Origin: Poecilobothrus nobilitatus
Taxonomy: Eukaryota > Arthropoda > Insecta > Diptera > Dolichopodidae
DNA length: 64,000 nt
Direction of reading: 5' to 3'
Assembly (NCBI GenBank): GCA_947095535.1
Contig: OX352774.1
Coordinates: 6,882,001-6,946,000, forward strand
In this document: positions 48,415 to 60,059 of the stretch, one piece after another
Layout of the letters: each line of letters opens with the position of its first letter
Position numbering within the stretch: the first letter of the stretch is position 1
The notes under the pieces: generated by a model
What the model saw: only the letters and a program-made list of their open reading frames with translations
Told to the model about the DNA's origin: nothing
Databases searched by the model: none
Position numbers and translations under genes: made by a program

Positions 48415-48485
48415 AACAGAGAGAGTGATTCGCGTAAAACAGAGAGTGATTCGTGACTCTAACAGAGAGTGATTCGCGTAAAAAA
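48415..48485 (+). repeat. Minisatellite, three units of about 22-25 bp
   Basis: CAGAGAGTGATTCGCGTAAA occurs three times in tandem; the middle unit reads GATTCGTGACTCTAA instead. Less AT-rich than its surroundings and seen nowhere else in the window. Confidence 0.85.
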
Positions 48486-50341
48486 TTGCTGATGAAAGAT
48501 AAAATCACAAAAAGTTTCGACTTAAATTTTTATATTCTCTTAGTAAATTTTAAAAGCACATTTTATGCGCAAAGATTCACTTAAAATCATCAGGAAGTCG
48601 TCAATTTTTTTCTCTATTTGGTATTAAACTAACGGTACTTCCTACAATAAAATTACTCTTCAATACTATTTTTTTGATATAATTATATTATAAATCACAA
48701 ATCTGAACTTTTCGTTTAAGTATAATATTGCCTAACATTATTCCTAACAAATAAAAGAATATAAATAGATATCATAAGGATTTTTGGAATTGCATACTTC
48801 CAATTTTCAGGTAATTAATTAGGAACAAATATTAAGGAAATCTTTCAAATCTTGATTAAGTGTCAAATCTCTACACATTTTTCAAACAAAAATTACGCTT
48901 TACTTATGCAAGATCAGTTTTGTGCTTTTGAGCCAAATTTGATCGTTTTTTTTTTTATTGAAAGTTGGGAATATAAAATGTTCTTTGGATTGAAGGTTAA
49001 ATTTCTATGAAATATTGCATTGAGACGTTTGGCTTAAATAATGGTTGTAAAGAAACAAAATTTACAAAACGGCCTAAGAATGCATTTTTAAAAACTGATG
49101 TCTATTGAAATTTCTTTTTTATTTTTATGGCTGCCATTAAAAGAATAAGAATAAGCATATCCCAAAATAGGATACGACAACTGATTTGATGTTATTTTTT
49201 TTTGTTACGAATTTACTTTTTCTTTCATTTTTCTTTCTACGTATTTTATTCCACTTTTTATTTGATTTTTACTTCACTTTCATATTTGTTTTTAATTTTC
49301 CTTTTTTTTTTTTGTTTTTTTATGGAGAAATAATAGCTACCATTAAATGCAAATAAACAAAGAAATGAAGATTATTCTGAAGGCATTTGTATGTAGGTCA
49401 GTTTGTATTAATTTGATTGTTTGTAACAAATTAAAAATTTATATATAATATAATACAAGTTATGTATGTATTCATATATGTTACGTACACAAATATAAAA
49501 GATTAAGGATTTATAGGGTAATAATTCAGATATTTTTTATTTCTTAGACAACATTGAAAGGAGAACAGAAAAAAAAACGTGGCTAGTAATGGTGGTTAAG
49601 CTGGTTTCTGATGTGTCCATTAAATCAAGTTTAGTTGTTGCTATTTTTCTAAAAATAGTGAAGAAAATTAATTTTTTTTACTACCATGAAAAAGTTATAG
49701 TTGTATATTTTTTTTTTTTTTTTGTGAGTATTTTTATTACTTTTTCTAAAAAAAAAAATTGTTTGTCCGTTGACTTGTTCCAAAAAAAAACTGGTAGATA
49801 ATTATATAGATGTTATTAAAAACATTGAAATTTGTTAAAAAAGATGGTAATAATGGAAATAATGTATATTAAAAATTATTAAATACCAAGCAAATAAAGA
49901 ATAACTATAGCTATACTGATTTTTATTTAACTTAAGACGTGCTAAAAACTAACATCTAGGAAAATCTTATGAAATCTAATAAAGAACTGTTGCTTCTTCA
50001 GATATTTTTTTTTTTAATTTTTAAAATACTTAATTGCAAAATGCGAAGAAGCGATTAAAACTTCTTATTTTGTAAATATTTAAAATTTTACATGGCTTTT
50101 ACAACTCTAAACTTATACGATTACAATTAATGGTCTAATACATTTAAGAACTAGCTTATATCAGGTTTCAAGCAGTAATTTGAAAGGGCTTAACGATTAG
50201 TTTGGCATGCATGTCATATGTTATTTTCCTTTTTATAACTTTATAAATATTTTTTTAAAGAAGCAGAAAAATAAATTGGAAAGTTTTCTTTTAATGTCAA
50301 TAAAGCTATATTTTACATTAGAAGAGATATTTTTGTATATG

Positions 50342-50762
50342 TGACTCATGACGTAGTGATTTAATCATCAGATTTCCAATTGCAAAGTCTTCGGTTGAAA
50401 CACCGGTCTGTAAGTTTAGTTTTATATCGAAATAAAGTATATCTTAACAATAATGTTAATATCAATACTACTACTGAGTGGAGCTGCCTTCAGTTAGTAC
50501 CTCATGCTACAAGTTATTGTATAGTGAGTGTTTTAATCAACTTATCGCTACATCACCGTTAGTAAAATAGTAATAATAATAAGCGGATTCATTGTTCCCA
50601 TATAGTCTCACTTATCAAATTTCTGCATCCGTTTCCATCCTTTCCTATTCCTACTTACTTCCAAAATACTGCGTCATCAGATAATGATTTCAACCAATTA
50701 TATTGGGTGAAGAGAGAGGCAAGGTTAGTCTTGAGTTTTTTTAGACTTCTACCTCCCTTAGA
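50342..50762 (+). mobile_element. SINE-2 copy, compact
   Basis: tRNA-like head with decayed boxes (CATGACGTAGTGATTTAA and TCGGTTGAAACACCGG). The body follows: TTTTATATCGAAATAAAGTA, GAGTGGAGCTGCCTTCAGTT, CATCACCGTTAGTAAAATAG, GCGGATTCATTGTTCCC, ATCCTTTCCTATTCCTACTT and TTGGGTGAAGAGAGAGGC. It has one body unit only and four or fewer AAT repeats, unlike the expanded copy at 54 kb. A 60-codon and a 76-codon frame over it are artefacts. Confidence 0.78.
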
Positions 50763-51000
50763 AATAAAATTTCTCTTAAAATTTCAAATTAAACTCGTCA
50801 ACCTAGAGTTCGACACACATTTATTAAACATAATGTACAAAGTTAGAGAAGAAGAGAGTACGAGACCTAATCGAAAGAATAGGTTTTATATAGTTTTCCA
50901 TATTTTATATTTATGTATTACCATAATATTTATTTAGTTTTTAAATTATTTTTATCACAAGAGTTTGGTAACATATTCCTGAATATTTACCAAAAAAAAG
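50763..51000. other. AT-rich spacer
   Basis: Separates the SINE-2 copy from a large family A copy. Contains AGAGAAGAAGAGAG purine-rich sequence and nothing recognised. Confidence 0.4.
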
Positions 51001-51194
51001 AAAACAAGGTAGAATGTAAACCAACGGTTTTTAAAAGCGCACATTTCCAAAACTCAATACAAATTGTTTAGAAGTGTGACTTACACAAAAATTTGAAAAT
51101 TTCATGTAATAAGAAAAAAACGTGAAAATAGGACATTTTTGAGATTTTGAGGGGCCGTAAGTCCGGAATCCTATATAACTAAGAAAAGCTGTTA

Positions 51195-52148
51195 ACACAC
51201 GTAAAAATATATTATTGAAGCTTTAATTTTTATGTCTTGCCGAAGAAAAGTTTTTACAGGTGCCTAAGTTACAGGTGTCTAAAAATAGCAAAATTTCAAT
51301 TTTTGAGGCGTAATAACTCTTAAAGAGGGGGCGCTACCAAAAAATTTTCTGAGGAAACTTATACTAATTCTAAAAGTTCTTTCTTGTCTCAAAATTTCAG
51401 GTTCCTATCTAAAGGGGTGCCGGAGTTATGAAAAAAGAAATTTCATGCAAAATGTGGTTTTCACATAACGGTAAATTTAAATCGTAAATTACAAAATATT
51501 ACATAATTTTGATATTGTTTTATATAGATAATAAAATTTTTGATCTTCTGGCGGTTTTAGATTGCAAAACTATTACGCAAAGCCCGAGATATATACATCT
51601 GAAAATGGAGCTTTTTTACAATTTTGAAGAGCTGCAGCTTTGGAACCCTTTACAACTAAAATAAACCTTTCACACACGTAAAAATATATTATTGTAGCTT
51701 TCATTTTCATGTCTTGCCGAAGAAAAATTTTTACAGGTGCCTAAGTTACAGGTGTCTAAAAATAGCTAATTTTCAATTTTTGAGGCGTAATAACTCTTAA
51801 AGAGGGGGCGTTACCAAAAAATTTTCTGAGGAAACTTATACTAATTCTAAAAGTTCTTTCTTGTCTCAAAATTTCAGGTTCCTATCTAAAGGGGTGCCGG
51901 AGTTATGAAAAAAGAAATTTCATGCAAAATGTGGTTTTCACATAACGGTAAATTTAAATCGTAAATTACAAAATATTACATAATTTTGATATTGTTTTAT
52001 ATAGATAATAAAATTTTTGATCTTCTGGCGGTTTTAGATTGCAAAACTATTACGCAAAGCCCGAGATATATACATCTGAAAATGGGGCTTTTTTACAATT
52101 TTGAAGAGCTGCAACTTTGGAACCCTTTACAATTAAAATAAACCTTTC
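51195..52148 (+). repeat. Two 477 bp tandem units within family A
   Basis: ACACACGTAAAAATATATT starts at 51195, 51672 and 52149, so the first two units are both exactly 477 bp and differ at only a few positions. The third (52149 to about 52600) is a more diverged partial unit, like the second unit of the 5 kb copy. Confidence 0.92.
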
Positions 52149-52710
52149 ACACACGTAAAAATATATTATTGTAGCTTTAATTTTTACATCTTGCAGAAGT
52201 AAAATGTGTGCAGGTTCCTAAGTTACAGGTGTTTAAAAATAGCAAATTTTCAATTTTTAAGCCCTAATAGCTCATAAACAGGGGGTGGTCCGAAAAAATT
52301 TTCTGAGCAAACTTATACTAATTCTAAAAGTTCTTTCTTGCCTAAAAATTTCAAGCTTGTATCTAGAAGCGTGCCGGAGTTATGAAAGTAGAAAAATCAT
52401 GCAAAATTTGGTTTTCACATAACGGTAAATTTAAATACTAAATTTAAAAAAATTGTATAATTTTGATATTAATTTACAAAGATAAAAGAAATACCTGTCG
52501 AATGACGTTTTCAGATTGAAAAAATCTTAAGCAGAACATAAGATATATGCATTTAAAAATAGGGCTTTTTCAAAGTTTGAGGGGGTGTAGCTCCGTAATG
52601 GGGGGGGCTACATGAAAAAGTTGTTCCACAAAATTATTTTTTTTATAAGACCTACCTATGGTTAAAATTGTTTTTCTCTATCTTTAACGGTGTAGAAGTT
52701 TTGTAAACAG

Positions 52711-52738
52711 ACGGACGGACGGACGGACGGACGGACGG
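52711..52738 (+). repeat. (ACGG)7 microsatellite
   Basis: Seven perfect ACGG units inside family A. The 5 kb copy has five at the same place. Confidence 0.92.
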
Positions 52739-52800
52739 ACAGAGTGAAACTAATAAGCACATTTTTTCAAAATTTTTTTGGAAATGTGCTAAAAACAAAT

Positions 52801-53920
52801 TTTCTTTTTCCTATTTTCCAAATAGATAATTAATTTCCTAAAACTAAACCTGTGTTTCAAATTATCTTTATTAATTTTTTATTTTTATTTTTTTTTTTTT
52901 ACATCTGATCTATAGTCCTTTCTATATTGGTATCCTTTTTGATACAATTGCTAAAAACATGAAAATCTAACCTGAAATCATCATTGAATCAACATTGATA
53001 TTAAACATAAATTATTCACCACATCAAACCAATTAAATTGTAATTTCTCTGGAATAGATAAACCAGAAAATTAAGAAGTATTGAAGTAATTTTATGTAAT
53101 TTGGAAAGAAAAATTATAACAATTTATTTGAAGTCAATTTTTTTAGAATGTTTAATTTATTTTTTTTTATATCCATATTAGTGAAACTAGATTTAATCAT
53201 GATTAAGATGTGAGTATAATTGAAAAGAAATTTGAACAGAAATCAAAAACAAAAGACCATTTTGTCTATTATAATTTATGTAGATTAATAAAATGTACAT
53301 ATTAATATATAAAATTATGTATAAGGATACAAAAGAAAAAAAAAAAATAAAAGTTATCTTAGAAAAAAAAAAATCCTTTTTACATAAATAAAGTTGACAT
53401 CGTTTTTCATTAATAACTTCTAAATTAATCAAACCTATACATTTTTATCTTTAATTTTCTTACCATACTATTTTCTACCTGTTGTATAAAATCGATTAGA
53501 AATAGATCCTTTGTTTTATGATCATTTCCAGCATACAAAAAGTTTTAAGGACATTAAAGAAATTTAATTTCAAAAATAAGTTGTTGATGGATTTACAGCC
53601 AAAGAATTGATTCTATAATTTCTTTTACAATTTTCCAATGATTTTTCTGAAAAAGAAATGCAAAATCAGGATTCTTCTTCTATAATATTAAACATGTCTT
53701 AAAAAAGAGAGTATTATACTATTATAATCCTACATAGATTATTGCAAAAAGTTTCTCATAAGTTTCAAATAAATGTTGGGAATGCATGAGTTACTTCTAG
53801 TAATGTTTATAGTGATTTTGTGGTGTTATTTTAAGGAGCCTATTTAATAATTTACAAAAAAGTTTAAATTAGTTTTTCTTTCACTATGAATTAAGTTCAA
53901 AAATTTAATATCTAAGGTCG
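52801..53920. other. AT-rich DNA, nothing recognised
   Basis: No gene. The 79-codon reverse frame at 53193-53432 is low-complexity (F, I, Y) and unlike any family I know. Confidence 0.5.
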
Positions 53921-53982
53921 AAAATATTCACATTCGGAATTAATTATCTATTAAAAATATTCACATTCGGAATTAATTATCT
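53921..53982 (+). repeat. Tandem duplication of about 29 bp beside SINE-2
   Basis: AAAATATTCACATTCGGAAT plus TAATTATCT occurs at 53921-53949 and again at 53954-53982. The second copy ends exactly where the SINE-2 head begins. Confidence 0.9.
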
Positions 53983-54109
53983 GACTCATGGTGCAGTGGT
54001 TAAGTCACCAATCTTTCAGTCGAAGGGTCTTGGGTTCAAACCCCGGACAGGTCATAAATATAAAATATGTAGTACTTTTATATCGTAATAATGTATATCG
54101 TATAATTAA

Positions 54110-54134
54110 TATTAGTAATAATAACCATAATAAT

Positions 54135-54165
<31 letters not shown>

Positions 54166-54207
54166 GTAATAATAATAACAATAATTATAATAATAATAAT
54201 AATAATA
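54110..54207 (+). repeat. (AAT)n microsatellite, tract 1
   Basis: Many AAT units interrupted by AGT and ACA triplets. Confidence 0.92.
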
Positions 54208-54301
54208 GTTGCTTCAGTGGAGCCATCTTTGGTTATATCATGCAAGTAAGGTGTTATATGCTGCTGCATGTTGTAATTCACGGATGGCGCTGACTCTGTG
54301 A

Positions 54302-54400
54302 TAAAATAATAATAATAATAATAGTAATAATAATAGTACAATAATTAAATAACATAATAAATAGTACAATAATAATATAACAATAATTATAATAATAATA
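54302..54400 (+). repeat. (AAT)n microsatellite, tract 2
   Basis: Second, more interrupted AAT tract between body units 1 and 2 of SINE-2. Confidence 0.88.
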
Positions 54401-54874
54401 GCTACTACAGTGGGGCTATCTTTGGTTATATCATGCAAGTAAGGTGTTATATAATGCTGCACGTTGTAATCCACTGATCGCGCTGATTTAATAAGAATAT
54501 TAATACCAATAATAAGAGCCGCTACAGTGACAGTGGGGGTTGCCTTCAATAGTTGCCTTATGTAGTAATATATATACTACTACTACATGTTGTAACTGTT
54601 GTGACGGCTTTAGTCACTGTTAGCAAAATAATAATAATAGGCGGATTCATTGTTTCCTTACAGTCCCCCTCCCAATTCAATGTTTCCGTATCCATTTTTG
54701 CTATCCTTTCCTATCTCTACTTCCTAGCCAATATATTGCGTTCGCAGGTAAGGGTTTTCATCCCACTATATTGGCCAAAAGGAGAGGTGGGTTTAGTCAG
54801 TAAGAATCTGACACTACCAAGGGGTAATTCTTGGTGTCTTTGGAAGATTTTCAGCTCCCTTAGGAAAAAAAAAA

Positions 54875-55554
54875 TTAATGGCGTCTAATTTCTACTTATA
54901 AGTTAGTATAATAAAATCATGTAAGTAGGACTAAAAAATTTTAACGAAATTTATTTTTCAAAACTGCTCGATTTCTTTCTAAACATTTTAAAATTATTTG
55001 TTTAAAAGATGTTAAATGAAAATCGAAAAGACGGAAAACCTTTTTGCGAAGACAAGTCAAAACGCATTAACAAGGAACAAAGTTAATACACTAAATATTC
55101 AACATTTCATGGCATTTTTCGCAGTACCTTCCTGAAAAATGTTGATGCATTTATGTCCCTTCTTTAAAAATTTTAAAATTCCTTGTAAATAAAAATTATG
55201 TCCTTAAGTACAACAGATAGTTTCATATTAATAAAATAAAAAAAATTTGTTTTAAACCACAAATCTACAGTATATGGACAAGATATAAACAGGAGCTATT
55301 AAAATTAAAGTCTTTGAGTTATGTAGAAACTAATGTAGAAACTACACTTGTCTTTTCTATAAATTTATCCAAACTCCAACCAATCCTCAGTAATAGTGAA
55401 GCGTATTAGAATTAGAAAAACAAAATATAAGAACTCATTTTTAGCTGGTACCTTCAAATTGTTGAACACATTCACCCACAGGTGTTCCCTGATTCGTATA
55501 ATATATTAAAGTTCAAGAAATCAGCCAACTTGTATGTACTAAATTTCTCTTTTA
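54875..55554. other. AT-rich DNA, nothing recognised
   Basis: Intervenes between two SINE-2 copies, and no frame or repeat seen. Confidence 0.45.
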
Positions 55555-55735
55555 ATCCGACCCTTACATTTTACGTTCAAAACTTGTCCTCCTTATTCTC
55601 TTTCGTTTCCTCGTCCTATTCCTAAGCCTTTATACTGTTCACAATTATTAAGGTGATTATCTCACTATACTGACTACAAGGGAAATTCTTGGTATCTTTT
55701 TATGGTTTAAACCTACCGCAAGAAAAAATAAATAA
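55555..55735 (+). mobile_element. SINE-2 tail fragment, decayed
   Basis: TCCTATTCCTAAGCC, GTGATTATCTCACTATACTG, CAAGGGAAATTCTTGGTATC and CTTTTTATGG match the tail of the copy just upstream in order, with many changes. The head is absent. Confidence 0.6.
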
Positions 55736-58149
55736 ATCAGATACATTTTATTAATTAATAGTTTTCTTTTTTGTTTTGAATTCCAACATATTTTACAAGA
55801 TTTTGAAGATATTATCTATGGTTAGACATTTAAAATATAATTTTCTTCATATATTTTTAAATTAGTTGTTAAAGTTATTTCAATACCTTGTTATAAAAAT
55901 GTTTGTATCTATATATTTTATACACACATATGTACATAAAATTATAGCTAGAACTAAAAATTTAACAAATTTTTCTTGTCTTTCAGTTTTACATTCAAAT
56001 TCCTTTAAAAATTCCTCTAATAAATATTTACAATAGATACAGTACAGTTAATATTTTATGAAAAATGAAAGAAAAAGTACCAATAGATCTAAAATTTTAT
56101 TTCTTTATTGTTTCGAATTAATTTAACCTTTTTTTTTTGTTTTTTTGTTATAAGAATTTAAACGCTGTATCATCAATCTAATAAAAATCATCCATACTTT
56201 TAGTTGGTAGCCTTGTCATAGTCACGAACTTTAAAAGATAACACATAAACATAATATATAATCTATATACAAACATATTATATACATATTATGTATTATG
56301 AAAAAAAAAAAATTTACTATTCTCTTTTAAGTGTAACATACAATCATTCATATTTTAAACAGGTATTCATCGGACATTAAATTCAAATCACGTATTAAAA
56401 GAATTTTTTGAAACGAATCTATTAATTTTGTATTCTTTTTATCATGCCTTTCCTGAAAATAAATATAGGAAATTGGAAACCTTTACAACGAACTCTTGAA
56501 TTTAACTATTAACAGATACCTACTAACAGATTTTCAAATAATAGTGTACAAATTTTAGTCATGTGGTTTGATGTTTAACAGGAAAGAGTTGTGGTAACTT
56601 ATATAGTAAATATTCTTTTGACTTTGTAGTCAAATAATCAATAAAAATGACAATGTAATAATGATGTAAACAGGATCGCATTAAGAAAATTTATTTATTT
56701 TTAACAAATTAAATCATATTACTGAAAAAGAAAAAAATGGATATGTGATTCATTATATTATACCTAATAGGTATAATAGGTGACTCGCTTATTTAACAAA
56801 ATTTTATTTTTTGTAAATTTCTTTTCAATTTTACTTCTAAACATTTTTTTTATTGCCCCTAAAAGTGGTTTAGTCCAAGAACGATGAAAGATGATTTTCA
56901 AAAAATGATATATATAATATAGGTACACCAAGAAATATTATACCTCATTGTCGATGTGTTAAACTTTTAATTAGGTGGTAAACTTATCTTCTTTTGTGGC
57001 GCAAAAAATGGGATTAAGCGTGTAGAAGTTAGTAAAGAAATTGAGTACCTATTAAATTTGTATTTATTTTGCATTTTATTACGAGTTGATACAAAATATA
57101 TGACCAAGCCAATATTATCTAATATTTTTTCTTCTGAATTTATACCTTGTTAACGAGCATTCAAAATCATAAGATTTTGGATTGTGCTTCAATCCCTCAA
57201 TTCAACTATTTTAATATTAATTTTTTTTCTGTTTTATTATTCCTTTAGGAAACATAGGACTTCCATCTATCCTCTTCAATTTTCTCTATAGACTTCTGCT
57301 TACTTTCTACTTCTTTCTATATATATCTCTTTCTGGACACTTCTTGTTTTGGAGTTTGCTTGATAGTTTCCTGGAGATGTCTTTGCGCTTCAAGCTATTT
57401 CTTTCAAGCATCTAGCCGGAACAGTGATTATTGATGAATAATAGAGGGGAAAGTGAATGTGGGCATTTAATTCTTTCCAAATGCCACACGTGATGAATTT
57501 TTTTTTTAATATCGAATTTAAGTTTATTTGGGCCAATCATATCAGAACTACAAAGTTGATAATTTTGTTATATTACCTTAGCTTATATGTATTATAATTT
57601 TCAATATATCGATCAATCAAAGGCTGCTGTTTTAAAACTTTTTGTAGATTCTATTTGTACAAAGTTCACACTTTTATATTATTAGAGTTCTGGCACATGT
57701 CATCAAATTAAATTTGATTATTCGAATTTGAAATATCATAATCAGCTTCTAGTTGGCAAACTCAGATAACGAAACTTTTGCAATTTAAAATTTATAGATT
57801 TTTATTGTAATTTAGTCAAAAATTTTTTTTTATGATTTGAAGAAAGCAGTTGCTGAGTTCAGAATAACTTGTATGATAATATATTTTTAGTTAAATACGA
57901 TGTATAGGTAGCCATTTTAAATTTTTAACCGAACCTGGATTGAGTAAACAAAATCATCTTTGTATTTATTTATTTTTATTTAACATATTTATCTTTATAA
58001 AAACGTAATTAGATGTTGTCAAAGGACTTTAGCATTTTTTTTTTTTGTCAAATAACCGTTTATAGAAATTAATTTTCTTTCTTCTGATATTTTTTGATTA
58101 AACAAAAATTGTATGTATTGAAATTATTTTTGGTTTTTTTTTCTTTTAG
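55736..58149. other. AT-rich DNA, nothing recognised
   Basis: Includes a pyrimidine-rich, less AT-biased stretch at about 57240-57420 with no frame. A 66-codon forward frame at 58094-58294 runs into the next family A copy and is not called. Confidence 0.45.
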
Positions 58150-58950
58150 AAAAGAAGGATTTTTAACACATTTTTCACTGTTACTTTCACTTTGTCTGTC
58201 TGTGCGTTTATTCGACCGCCCATCCATCTATTTAGAAAATTTCTACACCTTTTCAGATAAACCAATGAAATTTAACCATGCAAAGATCTCATAAAGAAAT
58301 TATTGTTGTAAAACTAATCAATATCAAAATTTTATATTTTTTTAAAATTTAGTATTTAAATTTACCGTTTCGTGAAAACAAAATTTTGCTCCCTTCATAT
58401 ATACGTTTTTCGATAGAGGCTTAGGAATTTTGAGAGAAGAAAACTTTTTACAGAATTCCGAATAAGTTATCTCGCAAAGTTTTTTTTTGTATCTCCCCCT
58501 ATTTAACAGCTATTGAGAAACAGAAATAAAAACTTTCTGATTTTCAGACACCTGCAATTTAGGCACCCGTACAAATTTCTACAACTTAGTACACAAAAAT
58601 TAAACCTATAATATTATATTTATATCCAGTTTTTCTGAACCATTTAGTGTTTCCTAAAAATTGAAGAAAGTGTTATTTGATTTTTCACAACTTTTTTCTT
58701 ATATAATATGCAATTCTGAGAAAAACTCTTACAACTCCGGTAGGCTTTCAGTTAAAACCTTGAAGTTTTCAGACAAGATAGGTAAAGTAGTGTTAGTTAC
58801 CTCAAAATTTTTTTTGCACCTCCCCTTGATTAAGAGCTATTATTAGTGATAATAAATTGAAAATTATTATTAATAAACTGTTATTAATGTCTTGTGGAAA
58901 ATGTGCAACTTTGACCATCCTTTGTTTAGTTTCAGCTTTGTTTTTTGTTT
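58150..58950 (-). mobile_element. Family A copy, old but long
   Basis: Reverse strand. The 3' section is CACTTTGTCTGTCTGTGCGT with a decayed ACGG tract, then TTCTACACCTTTTCAGATAA, AAATTTACCGTTTCGTGAAA, CCCTATTTAACAGCTATTG and GACACCTGCAATTTAGGCAC. A second unit follows (TCTTACAACTCCGGTAGGCT), then the 5' end TGTGGAAAATGTGCAACTTT. It has two internal units like the 5 kb copy. Confidence 0.7.
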
Positions 58951-59870
58951 ACATGTACAAATGTGATTTTTTTTTTGATATATTATGATTCTTTATTAAA
59001 ATAAAAATATTCAAAGTGAAAATTTGTGAAATTATTTTGCAAAAATGGAAGCAAAACACTGTTTGAATCTATTTACCTGTTAATCAAACTAATTACCTTG
59101 ATGTATGTATAATTTTCTAAAAATAATTTAAATCGAATCATTGGTATTTTTTGATAACGCAAATGATAGATACCACCTACCTAAGTATTAGGTATGTTTC
59201 ATTAAATATTTTTTATTTAAAATTTTAATTTCGTTTCTATTTGCATTCTCTATCTGTTGAGAATATGTTAAATGGTTTTACTTAAGCAACAAAAAGAGAA
59301 AGTTTATGTTCAATAAATAAATCAAATATTTAATTTGTAAATCTTCTCAATTCTCTCATAAACAGGAATTCATCATGATTATCTATTTCCAATCAAATAT
59401 TGCAAAATAAGTACTATTTTAATCTAGAATATGCTCAATATGATGTGACGCAATCCAAAACTAACCAAAATGCTTTTTAAGTAAAATAGAATTATATTGT
59501 ACTTAAAGTGATACATAATATATATAATATTGTACTTATCAGTGTTACCAAATCTTCCAAAACTAAGTTAGTACCAGAAAATTGAAATCTGAAAACCATT
59601 AAATAAATTGGAATCTAATTTTCTCTTACATAATAATTACCCTCAGATATTGTTCTCACAATAGATGGCACAGAATGCCAAATAAGTTTTCAGAAATTTT
59701 ATCACAATTCTGTATTCTGTAAAAGTTCTGTAATTTATTACAAAATTCTAGAAAAGTTTTTGGTAAAATTCCTGAAAAATACACGTTTCTTCAGGAGTTT
59801 TTTATTCTTAATAAAGATTTATTTTTTTATTGTACGATTACTTCACAGCATCTCACATCTATACGTCTTT
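58951..59870. other. AT-rich DNA, nothing recognised
   Basis: No gene, RNA or repeat family recognised. Confidence 0.45.
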
Positions 59871-60059
59871 AGGAGCCTTAGTGGCCTAAATAGTAAAAGC
59901 GTATAAAATATGCGAGAAACATCGAGAGAGTATTGCTTCGAATCCCACACACGTCTTAAAATAATTTCCTCTTACGACATTTACAGCCACGTTTGAAAAT
60001 AAAAGGCGGTGCAATTTCCTTGTCACATTATGTGGCAGGAGAATAAACTTAAAAAAAAT
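59871..60059 (+). mobile_element. SINE-1 copy, near complete
   Basis: Head AGGAGCCTTAGTGGCCTAAA (box A), TTGCTTCGAATCCCACACAC (box B). Body CTCTTACGACATTTACAGCC, AAAGGCGGTGCAATTTCC, ACATTATGTGGCAGGAG and AATAAAC, then an A-rich tail. A 74-codon forward frame starting in its 3' end is chance. Confidence 0.85.

Larger units (their letters stand above)
47466..50341. other. AT-rich DNA with TA repeat and a minisatellite
   Basis: No gene recognised. It contains the TA-rich run at 47790-47833 and the short minisatellite at 48415-48485. The 70-codon forward frame at 49589-49801 is low-complexity in its second half and I leave it uncalled. Confidence 0.5.
51001..52800 (+). mobile_element. Family A, longest copy
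   Basis: Begins AACAAGGTAGAATGTAAACC. Inverted ends AGCGCACATTTCCAAAA at 51036-51052 and TTTTTGGAAATGTGCT at 52775-52790. It has three internal units where the 5 kb copy has two. The 3' section has GGTGTAGCTCCGTAATGG, GAAGTTTTGTAAACAG, seven ACGG units and AGAGTGAAACTAATAAGCAC. Low internal divergence suggests it is among the youngest copies. It has no ORF and is therefore non-autonomous. The source of its transposase is unknown. Confidence 0.85.
53983..54874 (+). mobile_element. SINE-2, expanded copy with AAT microsatellite
   Basis: tRNA-like head with good box A (TGGTGCAGTGG, 53989-53999) and box B (GGTTCAAACCC, 54033-54043). The CAATCTTTCAGTCGAAGGG arm between them recalls a leucine-type tRNA. 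Three related body units begin near 54208, 54401 and 54518, separated by AAT tracts. The tail follows: GGCGGATTCATTGTTTCC, CAATTCAATGTTTCCGTATC, AAAAGGAGAGGTGGGTTTAG and TTTGGAAGATTTTCAGC, ending in an A run. Frames of 87-111 codons over it are rich in N or I from the microsatellite and are not genes. Confidence 0.85.

Noticed and set aside
51195..52600. Regular direct repeats, considered as a CRISPR array
   Set aside because: Units are 477 bp, contiguous and without spacers, inside a eukaryotic mobile element.
53983..54055. Possible leucine tRNA gene
   Set aside because: The box A and B sequences are good, but the 3' acceptor half does not pair with the 5' end, and it continues into the repeated SINE-2 body.
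54078..54549. Two reverse frames rich in isoleucine and tyrosine
   Set aside because: They are translations of the AAT microsatellite inside SINE-2.
54553..54888. 111-codon forward frame
   Set aside because: It lies wholly in the SINE-2 tail; the corresponding frame is broken in the 50.6, 21.4 and 55.6 kb copies.
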